In this document: positions 50,987 through 59,318 of the stretch, in pieces
Layout of the letters: every line of letters begins with the position of its first letter
How positions within the stretch are numbered: position 1 is the first letter of the stretch
Notes under the pieces: generated by a model
Told to the model about the DNA's origin: nothing
Database searches by the model: none
What the model saw: the letters and a program-made list of their open reading frames with translations, nothing else
Program-made: the position numbers and the translations under genes
From: Deltaproteobacteria bacterium
GTDB lineage: Bacteria; Myxococcota_A; UBA9160; UBA4427
Length of the DNA: 64,000 nt
Reading direction: 5' to 3'
NCBI GenBank assembly: GCA_029261855.1
Contig: JAJDAN010000072.1
Location: 1 to 64,000, forward strand

Positions 50987-51358
50987 ATGATCCTGCGACG
51001 TGAGTTCCTGATCCAGAGCAGCCTGCTCGCCGGTGCGGCGCTCGTCTTCCCGGCCTGCGTGCCCGAGGAATTCGAGCTGAACCGGGCGGGCTTCGAGGCG
51101 CGCGTCGGCACCTGGTTCCACGCCGACGGTGAAGGGGGCGTCCACGACCTCGAGCTCGTCGAGGTGCGCGACGGCCCGGTCGCGTCGGGCCTCGACCAGT
51201 TCACCTTGATCTTCCGCGGCGAGTCCAACGGCGAGATGGGGGACGGCACATTCGTGATGAGTCACCCGGACCGGGCAGACTTCGTCCTGTACGTCGAGTA
51301 CAGCGGCGACCGTTTCGACCTGCCCGAGTACTGCGCAGACTTCAGCCTCGTCCTCTAG
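50987..51358 (+). CDS. Tat-exported DUF6916-like lipoprotein
   Basis: A 123-residue protein. The N-terminus MILRREFLIQSSLLAGAALV carries a twin-arginine-like RREF motif and a hydrophobic core, ending in FPAC, which may be a lipobox (Cys28). The mature part follows the DUF6916 order: FEARVGTWFHADG, HDLELVEV, DQFTLIFRGE, FVMSHPDRADFVLYVEYSGD. It thus resembles a secreted counterpart of the first gene in the cluster at 47902. Strong GGAG before the ATG. It lies directly behind the collar trio, 30 bases after collar 3 and 20 bases before the formyltransferase gene. Twin-arginine export suggests folding or cofactor loading before export. Confidence 0.78.
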   Translation: MILRREFLIQSSLLAGAALVFPACVPEEFELNRAGFEARVGTWFHADGEGGVHDLELVEVRDGPVASGLDQFTLIFRGESNGEMGDGTFVMSHPDRADFVLYVEYSGDRFDLPEYCADFSLVL

Positions 51359-51378
51359 ACACCGACCCTCGCCTTCGG

Positions 51379-52338
51379 ATGCGGATCGGAGCGCTCTGCA
51401 ACAGTCTGTTCGGGCTGCCCGCCCTGAACGCGCTGGCCGCTCGCGGGGCGCTCACGGGCGTCGCGATCCCGGCCCTGCAGCACGATGCGACCCTGCGCAT
51501 TCATCAACTCGCCCAGGCTCACGGCCTTCCCTTCGCGGCGGTCCAGGAAAGCGGCGCCGGCGTCGCCCTCGAAGCCTGGCTGGCCGAGACGAAGCTCGAC
51601 ACCCTGCTGGTACTGACCTTTCCCTATCGGCTGACCGAGGGCGTTCTCGCGAAGCTGCCGTTGGGTGTCTGGAACTACCACGCCTCGCCGTTGCCCCGGC
51701 ATCGCGGTCCGGACCCCATCTACTGGCAGCTCCGCAACGGAGCGCGAGAGAGCGCCGTCACGGTCCACAAGATGACCGCCGCCATGGACATGGGGCCCAT
51801 CGCGTGGGCGGAGCCTTTCGAGATCGGGCAGGACGACACCTACGGGATCGTATCCGCGCACGCCGCGGTGGCCGCGGTGCGCGCCACCGATCATCTGCTC
51901 GCGTTGCTAGCGGAACACGGCACCGCGCTGCCCTTGCGCGATCAGGAAGAGGACGAGGCCAGCGTCGACCCGCGACCCACGTCGGACGATCTCTGCATCG
52001 ACTGGGAGTCGATGTCGGGCGCAGAAGTCAAGGCGCTGGTGCAGGCCTGCAATCCGACTCATGGCGGCGCCATCGCGTTCCTGGGTGGCGCGGCCGTACG
52101 GGTGTGTGAGGTGAGTCTCGTGACGGACCGCGATCCGGATCCCGGCGCCGCTTCAGGAACCCTCGAGATCGACACGGGCACGGGCTCACCCTGCGTCGTG
52201 TGCAGCGACGGCAGTCATGTGCAGCTGGACGTGCTCTACAGCGATGACGGCCTGTTCAGCGGCTCGCGCTTCGCGCGGGCCTACGGGCTACAGCCCGGTC
52301 AGCGTCTGGACCGCCCCACACGCGCGCGTGGCGCGTAG
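51379..52338 (+). CDS. formyltransferase-family protein
   Basis: A 319-residue enzyme-like protein of the methionyl-tRNA formyltransferase superfamily, using 10-formyltetrahydrofolate. The catalytic triad is recognisable: Asn99 and His101 in NYHASPLPRHRGPDPIYW, and Asp137 in MDMGPI. A C-terminal domain of about 100 residues (ADVKALVQACNPTHGG-like, here AEVKALVQACNPTHGG) matches the Fmt C-terminal layout. It differs from normal Fmt in its N-terminus (MRIGALCNSLFGLPAL) and its place in a surface-protein cluster, so it probably formylates something other than initiator tRNA, such as an amino sugar or protein N-terminus. No clear Shine-Dalgarno; the end overlaps the convergent gene by 40 bases. 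Confidence 0.82.
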   Translation: MRIGALCNSLFGLPALNALAARGALTGVAIPALQHDATLRIHQLAQAHGLPFAAVQESGAGVALEAWLAETKLDTLLVLTFPYRLTEGVLAKLPLGVWNYHASPLPRHRGPDPIYWQLRNGARESAVTVHKMTAAMDMGPIAWAEPFEIGQDDTYGIVSAHAAVAAVRATDHLLALLAEHGTALPLRDQEEDEASVDPRPTSDDLCIDWESMSGAEVKALVQACNPTHGGAIAFLGGAAVRVCEVSLVTDRDPDPGAASGTLEIDTGTGSPCVVCSDGSHVQLDVLYSDDGLFSGSRFARAYGLQPGQRLDRPTRARGA

Positions 52339-53711
52339 GCCGCGGCCGCGATCAACGCCAGCGCAAGCACGACCGTGGCGACGCGCGACAGCGCGGGAGC
52401 GGATATCGCGGACGGCCGCGCCAGGTACAGCGCCGCGTCCCGCGCCGGGTCGAAGAAGGTGACGAGGAAGAGCACCTCTCGGTCCGCGTTGATGCGCGCC
52501 GTGTGGGGGTGGGGGGTTGTCGACAGCGGGATCCCGGGGATCGCAGCTTCGAGCGCGATCGTGACGAGCTCGCCGTCGAGTCGGGCGTAGATACCGTCGC
52601 TGGCGCTGCCGGTGAAATCGTTGACGACGATGTCTCCGGCTTCTCCGGCGCCGGCGTCGATGAACGCGTGAAGGAGGGGGCCGCCCTGTGGCGGTGCCTG
52701 GCCATCCCGCACGACGAGCTCGGTCGCGCCGTCGTCCCACTCGAAGACCGCGCAGTGGTAGGGGATCCAGATGAGTCCGAACACCGGATGCACGAGTTCG
52801 TCGGCGCACAGGGACAGGCTGCTCAGGTAGGAGACGCGACCGTCTTCAGCGAGGCCGACCCCCAGGAAGCCCGTGGTCAGCCAGTTCTGATGGACGTCGC
52901 CTCCGGTGCCCGGCGCGACCATTCCGTCGGCCACGACGACGGTCTGGCCGTCGGGCTCGCCCGAAACGACGAGGGGTCCGATCTCGTCCCAGGCCGCGAA
53001 GGCGACCTTGCCGTCGTCATTGAGGTGGCCTCCCGTGAAGCCCGTGTAGTACGGCGAACCACGCGGAGAGTTCTGGGAAGAAACGGCGACCGCCGTCACC
53101 GCGCCTTCGGAGGCGAGGAAGAGTCCATCGCCCCCGCTGCCTCCGGCGATCGATGCCTGGAAGAGCACGTCGCCCGATGCGTTGAGCGAGAGATGAGAGA
53201 AGATCGAGAAGCTCCCGCCGCCAGTTCCCGGCGCCGGGTCTCCGGCGGCAACGACGAGCTCGTCGTCGCTACCGTGTCTCCCCAGTCGAAAGATTCCGGC
53301 GGAAACGGATCCGCCTGCAACGTAGGCGCGGAATGCGACGGAGCGGTCGGTCGCCATGCTGGGCATGCTGAGGGAAGAGTAGGTGCCACCCACGGGCGTC
53401 GGGTCGCCCTGGAAGCGAAGCGGCCGCAGGCTGCCTCGACGCACTTCGTAGAGCGCGCCGGTCGTCTCGCCGCCTTCGACCACGGCGGCGATCACGAAGA
53501 AGCCCGTACTGCTCGAGTCGATGCCCGTGACCCAATCGTCGGTGCCACCGAACAGACCGCCGCCGGTCCCCGGAGCTGGATCGCCGGTGGGTGCCACGGC
53601 GAAGACGTGGTAGTCGTCCGACGCCTCCGCCGCGCCCGCGAGAACGGCCAGTGTCGCGACCGTCAGTAGAGCGGCCACCAGGCTCGCGAGACTTCGGGGG
53701 AAGCTCCGCAT
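52299..53711 (-). CDS. NxxGxxAF-repeat exported surface protein
   Basis: A 470-residue exported protein. Residues 1-30 are a signal peptide (LVAALLTVATLAVLAGAAEA). The body carries the choice-of-anchor tandem repeat NxxGxxAF: examples are LNASGDVLFQA, LNDDGKVAFAA, INADREVLFLV and MATDRSVAFRA, each after a GDPAPGTGGG-like loop. Such proteins are beta-rich surface proteins of unknown function. The C-terminus ISAPALSRVATVVLALALI then Tyr-Ala-Pro-Arg-Ala-Arg resembles an IPTL/PEP-CTERM-like anchor. I took the ATG at 53711; longer upstream frame sequence is arginine-rich and not credible. It overlaps the formyltransferase end by 40 bases. Confidence 0.83.
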   Translation of the reverse strand: MRSFPRSLASLVAALLTVATLAVLAGAAEASDDYHVFAVAPTGDPAPGTGGGLFGGTDDWVTGIDSSSTGFFVIAAVVEGGETTGALYEVRRGSLRPLRFQGDPTPVGGTYSSLSMPSMATDRSVAFRAYVAGGSVSAGIFRLGRHGSDDELVVAAGDPAPGTGGGSFSIFSHLSLNASGDVLFQASIAGGSGGDGLFLASEGAVTAVAVSSQNSPRGSPYYTGFTGGHLNDDGKVAFAAWDEIGPLVVSGEPDGQTVVVADGMVAPGTGGDVHQNWLTTGFLGVGLAEDGRVSYLSSLSLCADELVHPVFGLIWIPYHCAVFEWDDGATELVVRDGQAPPQGGPLLHAFIDAGAGEAGDIVVNDFTGSASDGIYARLDGELVTIALEAAIPGIPLSTTPHPHTARINADREVLFLVTFFDPARDAALYLARPSAISAPALSRVATVVLALALIAAAAYAPRARVGRSRR

Positions 53712-53780
53712 CCAGCGAGTATCAGGCACGGCGGACGATGCGTGAAGCGGGGGAAAAGGGGAATCAAGAGGGAACAACGG

Positions 53781-53814
53781 AGCAGAGGGAGAGGCTCCCG
53801 CCTCTCCCTCTGCT
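53781..53814 (-). terminator. strong stem-loop terminator of the large lipoprotein gene
   Basis: A perfect 14-base-pair stem: 53781-53794 pairs with 53801-53814, with a six-base loop. It lies about 35 bases beyond the stop of the minus-strand gene ending at 53849. On that strand the stem is followed by CCGTTGTTCCC, a modest T-rich stretch. It may also limit antisense reading from the other side. Confidence 0.7.
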
Positions 53815-53848
53815 CTTGCGCCCGCTCGCACGCCTGACCGGGTGTCGC

Positions 53849-56800
53849 CTAGAAGCAGATGAGCAGCGGCACGGCGCCACCCCCCACTTCGCTGGCTCCG
53901 CCGTCCGAGCCGTTGGATCCGCCTCCGGTTCCGCCCGCTCCACCGGCACCCGGCGTCAGGCTCTCGTCGCAGAGCTGCACGCTGGTCTCGGGGCCCGCGA
54001 ACAGGGCATGGGCCTCCCCGCCGTGTCCGCCACGGCCGCCGCTCGTTCCGCCTGCGCCCGCCGTGCCGGTCTGGATCGCGAGGTTCGTCAGGAAGGCGCT
54101 CGGCGTCTGGGCATCCAGCGCGAGACCGAAGGACGATCCGCCTGAGCCCGCGGCGCCGTGTCCGCCACTTCCGCCGTTTCCGCCATGGCCTCCGTTCCCG
54201 CCCTTCCAGCTGAGGCCACCCAGGCCGCGGTCTCCACCGACTCCGCCGCTTCCGCCACTTCCGCCGTCGCCACCGTTTCCGCCCGCCGCACTGACGAGTT
54301 CGTCGTCCTGGGAGTCGAAGACCGTGACGTTCGTGACCGCAACTGCGATCGAGTGCCCGCCGCCGAAGCCACCGCTGCCGCCGGTGCCGCCACCGCCACC
54401 CCCGCCGCCCCCGCCGCCGAACCAGTTTGCGAGGCCCGACCAGATCTTGCCGCCGCCCCCGCCCCCGCCGCCCGAGCCGCCACACGTTCCGGCCGCGCCC
54501 GAGGCGCGCGTGAACGAGAACACGTCTGCGAGGAGACGAGCGCCATCCGTTCCCGCGCTTCCGTTCGTGCCGTTCGTGCCGCTCGTGCTAGCGGGGGCAT
54601 TGTCGTAGTGCGCCACGTAGCCACGACTACCACCCGCACCGCTGGTCGCGCAGCCGGCGGCATTGCCGGGGCTGCCGTTGTAGCCGTTGTCGCCGCCCGA
54701 AGCCGTCACCCAGCTTCCGGCGCCACCCGGGCCGCCGCGACCCGTACCGTTGGCGTGCTGACCGCCGCTGCCGAACCAGCCACCGCCCCAGCCGCCGCGA
54801 TCGTAGGGCGCGTTCTCACCCTTCTCGCCGGTGACTCCGGGAAGTCCGGCGGCGCCCGCCGAGCCCGCGCCCCCGGTCCCCGCGCGGACGACGTTGCGCG
54901 CGCTCACGAAGCGGACGAGATCCATCGCGTGCACGCCGTACGAGCTCGCGTTGCCTGCAGCGTCGGCGGACGCGATGGCGTTGTCGGTCAGATAGAACTC
55001 TCCGCTTCCGCCCGCGCCCAGACCCTCGACCCGGAGGGCCACCCGGTCCGTGCCCACAGGCGCCGTGCCCAGAAGCTTCAGATCGAAGCCCGAGAACCAG
55101 GTCTCCGCGTCCACGTCGAGGAACCGCAGTGCCGAGTTCTGAGACGTCGTGACTTCGATCGTCGTCTTCAGCTGCTGCGGCTTACGCACCCAGCTGCGTA
55201 CCACGTTCCCCGCAGCGTCCAGCTCGTCGACGTAGCCGCCGAAGAGGCTGACCCCATCGATCGCCAGCTCGCCGCTCACCGGGTAGGGGATGGGCCGCGT
55301 CTTCACGTAGACGGCGTCTCCAGGGGCGGCCGCTGCGAGCGCCTGCGGCAGGGTGCCGTACGGAGCGGTGCGGGTGCCCTGCCCGGTGCCACCGGCCGCG
55401 AGGTCCACGTAGATTCCCTGACCCACGATGTAGCGGACATCGACGAAGGCCGTATCGGTGCCGCTCGCGAAGCCGAGCCCGTCGACCACCTCGACCTCGA
55501 GCTCCACCTCGAAGCTGCCGACCCCGTAGTCGCGCGCCACGAAATCGAAGCGGCAGGGGTTCTGTGCGCCCGAGTCGAAGGGCACCTCGATCGACAGGCT
55601 GTCGATGGGGTTCGTGAGCCCGGGCTCGCGAACGCGCCAATGACACATCAGGATCGGGTCGGACCCGTCCGGCATCGGGTACAGGGTCGGCAGTAGGTCT
55701 TCGGTCTCGTACGCGAAGGCCTCGGGAGCCGCGTCCAGGGAAAGCGGGCCGCGGTCGGCACCCGCCGAGACGACCAGTACGTTGCCCGGATGGCTGCAGC
55801 CTGCGCGTTCGACGTCGTCGGGCGTGCCGTCGCCGTCGGTGTCCGCCCGGCGCGGATCCGAGCGGACCACCGGGGCCTCGTCCGGGCAGTTCTGGAGCGC
55901 ATAGCCGTACAGTTCGAGTGCGTCGTCCAGACCGTCGCCGTCGCTGTCGCGGGCGAACGGGTTGGTGCCGAGATCCCGCTCGACGCCGTCGTCCAGGGCG
56001 TCGCGGTCACTGTCGAGCACGAGCACCAGGGCCAGCACGTCTTCGGGGTAGAGCTTGACGTCCCACAGGTTGTAGGGGCCCTGCAGCAGGTGGTGGAAGT
56101 CCGTCCGTCGTCCGGCGCCGCCCGCGACGTTGTGGGTGTGCGCGACGAGCCAGTAGCGGTTCCCGCTGGCATCCATCGCGAAGTTGTCTTCCGGCGCGGG
56201 GAACCCGAGGCGGGTCACGCCGAACTTGCTGGGGAGCAGGGTGTCGTTGCCGTAGTTCCAGTCTTCCTGGCCCATCGCGAGGTCGAGTCCCAGCAGGTCC
56301 TCGAGTGCCTGCGCGGCAGGGATCCAGCCGGTGCCGTCTCCGTTGCGGGTGGACACGTAGTACGTCTCGAGGCGATCGGCTCCGGCACCGAAGTCGACCG
56401 TCACCGTCGCCGAGCGCGACGCGATCTGGGCGGTGTTCAGGATGACCTGACCCGCGGCGTCCCGCAGCAGTCCGATGGTGGGCTCGATCGCCACGGAGCG
56501 CGAATCGCGCATCAGTTTTTCGGCCTCGTCGATCTCGAGCTCGGCACTGAAGGTCATGATTTCGACGGCGCCCTTCGGAAGCGGCAGCTCGGCGGGGAGC
56601 GGCGGGCCTTCGTAGGCGAGGTTGGTGAGATGCGTGCGTTGGGTCGGGAACTCGGGATCGAAGAGGAATGCCGAGAGCCCGAGATTCGTGATGTAGTAGT
56701 CGACGTCGCCTGGATTCTCGATCCGCACGGGGACGCGCAGCGTGGCGCCGTCGATCTGCGCATGCTGCTCGAGCTGGAAGCTGCGGTGCTGCTCGTAGCC

Positions 56801-57649
56801 GACGCGGTTGGCGTCGCGCTGCTGATTCAGCCAGTTGAGGCTCGATCCTCGGGTGCTGCTCTGACTGACCTCGAGGCCCGCTTCGAGCGTCGATTCGAAG
56901 CTCGACGTGACGCCGAAGTCGAGGAGTCCGCCGCCGACCTCCGTCCCGAAGGCGAAGCTCGTCGACGCGCTCGCCGTGTGACCCTGGGTGAGCGCGCTGC
57001 TCAGGCCGCCCCCCCAGCTGCGCAGCTGCTCGCTTTCGGTGTCCTCGGAGACGACTCGGGTGTACGACTCGCTGCTGCCGTCGCTGAGCGTGTAGTGGAA
57101 CTGGATCTCGGGTGTCTGGTGGACGACCGCCTCGAGGATCGGAACGTCCGCGATGCGCGGGTTCCGGAAGTAGTTGTCGTTGCCGGGTAGGAAGTCCTGC
57201 AGCTCGTCGCCGTCCTGCAGGCCATCGCCGTCCGTGTCCGGGGACGTCGGGTCGGTGCCCGCGACGAGCTCGACCGCGTCGTTGGCGCCGTCACCGTCGC
57301 TGTCCACCCCCGGCGACGCGCAGCGTACGAACGCCCGCGCTTCGGGGACGTCGAAGTCGACGCCCGGCCGCCGGGTGCCCTTGCTGACCACGCAGGTGAG
57401 GCTCCCCAGCTGCGACTCGGGGGCCACGACGACCTTGTAGCCCAGGCTCGGTTCCTGGAAGCCGTAGTCGCCGTCGCCGGTGATCTCGAGGGTCTCCTGG
57501 GTGTAGCGGTTCTCCAGCACGAGGGTGCCGGCCGAGAGGCCGCTCACGTTCACCTGGATTTCGCTCTCCTCGCAGGCCGTGAGGAAGAGGAGGACCGCGG
57601 CCAGGGCCAGGTTCGTTCTCGTTGAAGACCGTCGTTGGACGCTTCGCAT
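53849..57649 (-). CDS. giant lipoprotein: TSP3 repeats, protective-antigen-like module, Gly-rich tail
   Basis: A 1266-residue exported lipoprotein (LFLTAC, Cys26). Thrombospondin-3 calcium repeats lie at about 115-150 (DSDGDGANDAVEL, DTDGDGLQDGDEL) and again at 545-620. Between them, about 165-485, the order and character resemble the heptamer/pore region of anthrax protective antigen and other binary-toxin B proteins: a Ser/Thr-rich stretch with alternating residues (225-270), GATLRVPVRIENPGDVDYY at 301-319, a LEIDEAEKLM helix and ATVTVDFGAG. There is no PA14 domain or furin site. A DUF1565-like segment near 755 and a glycine-rich GGSGGxGG tail (about 930-1250) follow. The ATG follows AAGGAGAG. 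The toxin likeness is from memory of family sequences. Confidence 0.75.
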   Translation of the reverse strand: MRSVQRRSSTRTNLALAAVLLFLTACEESEIQVNVSGLSAGTLVLENRYTQETLEITGDGDYGFQEPSLGYKVVVAPESQLGSLTCVVSKGTRRPGVDFDVPEARAFVRCASPGVDSDGDGANDAVELVAGTDPTSPDTDGDGLQDGDELQDFLPGNDNYFRNPRIADVPILEAVVHQTPEIQFHYTLSDGSSESYTRVVSEDTESEQLRSWGGGLSSALTQGHTASASTSFAFGTEVGGGLLDFGVTSSFESTLEAGLEVSQSSTRGSSLNWLNQQRDANRVGYEQHRSFQLEQHAQIDGATLRVPVRIENPGDVDYYITNLGLSAFLFDPEFPTQRTHLTNLAYEGPPLPAELPLPKGAVEIMTFSAELEIDEAEKLMRDSRSVAIEPTIGLLRDAAGQVILNTAQIASRSATVTVDFGAGADRLETYYVSTRNGDGTGWIPAAQALEDLLGLDLAMGQEDWNYGNDTLLPSKFGVTRLGFPAPEDNFAMDASGNRYWLVAHTHNVAGGAGRRTDFHHLLQGPYNLWDVKLYPEDVLALVLVLDSDRDALDDGVERDLGTNPFARDSDGDGLDDALELYGYALQNCPDEAPVVRSDPRRADTDGDGTPDDVERAGCSHPGNVLVVSAGADRGPLSLDAAPEAFAYETEDLLPTLYPMPDGSDPILMCHWRVREPGLTNPIDSLSIEVPFDSGAQNPCRFDFVARDYGVGSFEVELEVEVVDGLGFASGTDTAFVDVRYIVGQGIYVDLAAGGTGQGTRTAPYGTLPQALAAAAPGDAVYVKTRPIPYPVSGELAIDGVSLFGGYVDELDAAGNVVRSWVRKPQQLKTTIEVTTSQNSALRFLDVDAETWFSGFDLKLLGTAPVGTDRVALRVEGLGAGGSGEFYLTDNAIASADAAGNASSYGVHAMDLVRFVSARNVVRAGTGGAGSAGAAGLPGVTGEKGENAPYDRGGWGGGWFGSGGQHANGTGRGGPGGAGSWVTASGGDNGYNGSPGNAAGCATSGAGGSRGYVAHYDNAPASTSGTNGTNGSAGTDGARLLADVFSFTRASGAAGTCGGSGGGGGGGGKIWSGLANWFGGGGGGGGGGGTGGSGGFGGGHSIAVAVTNVTVFDSQDDELVSAAGGNGGDGGSGGSGGVGGDRGLGGLSWKGGNGGHGGNGGSGGHGAAGSGGSSFGLALDAQTPSAFLTNLAIQTGTAGAGGTSGGRGGHGGEAHALFAGPETSVQLCDESLTPGAGGAGGTGGGSNGSDGGASEVGGGAVPLLICF

Positions 57650-57746
57650 CGTGCTCTCCTTGTTGACCGGAATGGGGACCGGGAAAGAGGTCGGCCTCGG
57701 TCAGAGAGCAGGATCGGGGGGATGCACCTCTCGCAGCATGAGCCGC

Positions 57747-57768
57747 CCGGCCCAATCGCATGGGCCGG
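57747..57768 (-). terminator. possible terminator after the first LuxR-TolB gene
   Basis: CCGGCCCA at 57747-57754 and TGGGCCGG at 57761-57768 form a perfect eight-pair stem around a six-base loop. It lies about 60 bases past the stop at 57829 on the minus strand and before the next minus-strand gene. There is no T-run, so confidence is limited. Confidence 0.4.
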
Positions 57769-57828
57769 TGGGCAGCTGGGCGCCGCGGAATCGGGACGAG
57801 AAGGGCGCCGGGAACCCGCCCTGGGGGC

Positions 57829-59265
57829 TCAGCCGTCGAAGCCGGCCCGACCCAGCCCCTGGATGTAGCGGTCGATCAGGGGCTCGGGGTGGAAGAACCG
57901 GAAGGCGTCCGGCCGATGCTGCGGGTCGAGCTCGAGCAGCGTGGCCAGGGCTTGCTTTGCGGCGTCTTGTCGCCCGAGGAACGCCGCGGCCGCGGCCGAC
58001 AGGCCGTGGGCGAAGGGGCTCTCCCGGTGCAGCACCAGTGCGCGTCCCGCCTCGGCCAGCGCCTCCGCATCGCGCCCCGCGACGAAGTGCGCCGAAGCCA
58101 GATAGAGGCGGAACTCGTGCAGCATCGGATCCCGAGGCGACAGGCGAATCGCTTTTTCGAGCAGTGCCACGGACTCGTCGGCCTGCTCGGGAGTGCGACG
58201 CGTGAAGGTGAGCCCCCAATAGGCGCGGGCGAAACTCGGGTCCAGTTCGAGCGTCCGCAGATTGGCGGCTTCGGCCTCGGTCAGGCGGCGGTGCAGGAAG
58301 AGCCCTCCCGAGAGCGCGAAGTGCGCCGCGGCGTCGCGATCGTCGAGCTGCACGGCGCGCTCGGCGTGACGCAATGCAGCGGCCGCGCTCTCCGCCGGCG
58401 ACTCGGAGAACCCGAGGGTGAGCTCGCCGATGTGAGTGCCCGAGATGCAGGTCTCCGCGGGAGCGAAGCCCGGGTCGAGCACGGCAGCGCGCTCGAAGAG
58501 CGTACGCGCTTCGAGCAGCGCTTCCCGCGTGCGGTCCCAGCCCAGCAGGATGCCTCGCTGCACGGACTCCCAGGCGTCGAGGTCCCGGGCCGGGCGCCGG
58601 GCGGCGCGCAGGCCCTCGATCTGGAAGAGTGCCGGCTCGAGGGCCATCACGGTGCGTTCCACTACCTCGTCCTGCAGGGCGAAGATGTCGGTCAGGTCGC
58701 GGTCGTAGCCTTCGGCAAAGACGTGCTCGCCCGAAGCGCCGTCGATCAGCTGCACCTGGATGCGCACCCGGTCGCCGACGCGACGGGTACTGCCCTCGAC
58801 GACGTAGCGCGCGCCCAGCTCGCGGCTCACCTGCCCGACGTCAACGCTGCGCCCCTTGTAGACGAAGCACGAGTTGCGCGCGATCACCGGGAACCAGCGG
58901 TGGGCGGCGAGCCCCGTGGTGAGATCTTCGACCAGGCCGTCGGCGAAGTAGTCCTGTTCGGGGTCGTTCGACAGGTTGTCGAAGGGCAGCACCGCGATCG
59001 CCGGACGCGAGCCGAAGCCCGGCACCGAGTGCTCGGGGAGGGTCTCTGGGTTCTGTGACTGCAGTCCCAGCTCGTGCAGTGCCGAGACCGCCTCGGTGCG
59101 ATTCGTCACCCCGAGTGCGTCGATCACCATGGACACGTGACGCTTCACGGTGGCGGGCGCGATCCCGAGGGCGCTCGCGATCTCGCGGTTCACGAGCCCC
59201 TTCGCCATCAGCTCCAGGACCTCGAGCTGACGCGGACTGAGAAGCGGACCGGCTTGGGCGCGCAC
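57829..59265 (-). CDS. LuxR-type HTH regulator with TolB-like and TPR domains, copy 1
   Basis: A 478-residue cytoplasmic regulator. Residues about 8-68 are a GerE/LuxR helix-turn-helix (LSPRQLEVLELMAKGLVN, REIASALGIAPATVKRHVS). Residues about 80-205 are a TolB-like nucleotide-sensor-type domain (PAIAVLPFDNLSNDPEQDYF, ADGLVEDLTTGLA, YVVEGSTRRVGDRVRI), and the rest are TPR repeats. The same TolB-TPR pair is common behind CadC-type winged helices and cyclase domains; a LuxR head is less common. No receiver or membrane segment is seen. I chose GTG at 59265 because upstream sequence lies over the neighbour's end and is arginine-rich. It lies directly downstream of its paralogue. Confidence 0.8.
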   Translation of the reverse strand: MRAQAGPLLSPRQLEVLELMAKGLVNREIASALGIAPATVKRHVSMVIDALGVTNRTEAVSALHELGLQSQNPETLPEHSVPGFGSRPAIAVLPFDNLSNDPEQDYFADGLVEDLTTGLAAHRWFPVIARNSCFVYKGRSVDVGQVSRELGARYVVEGSTRRVGDRVRIQVQLIDGASGEHVFAEGYDRDLTDIFALQDEVVERTVMALEPALFQIEGLRAARRPARDLDAWESVQRGILLGWDRTREALLEARTLFERAAVLDPGFAPAETCISGTHIGELTLGFSESPAESAAAALRHAERAVQLDDRDAAAHFALSGGLFLHRRLTEAEAANLRTLELDPSFARAYWGLTFTRRTPEQADESVALLEKAIRLSPRDPMLHEFRLYLASAHFVAGRDAEALAEAGRALVLHRESPFAHGLSAAAAAFLGRQDAAKQALATLLELDPQHRPDAFRFFHPEPLIDRYIQGLGRAGFDG

Positions 59266-59318
59266 GGTCAGACGGAGCCTCCGGGTTCCGATGCGGCTCC
59301 CGATTCTATCGCGTCCGG

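Noticed and set aside
53849-54870. CRISPR-like or satellite array
   Set aside because: The repetitive DNA is the in-frame coding of the GGSGGxGG glycine-rich tail; there are no constant repeats with unique spacers.
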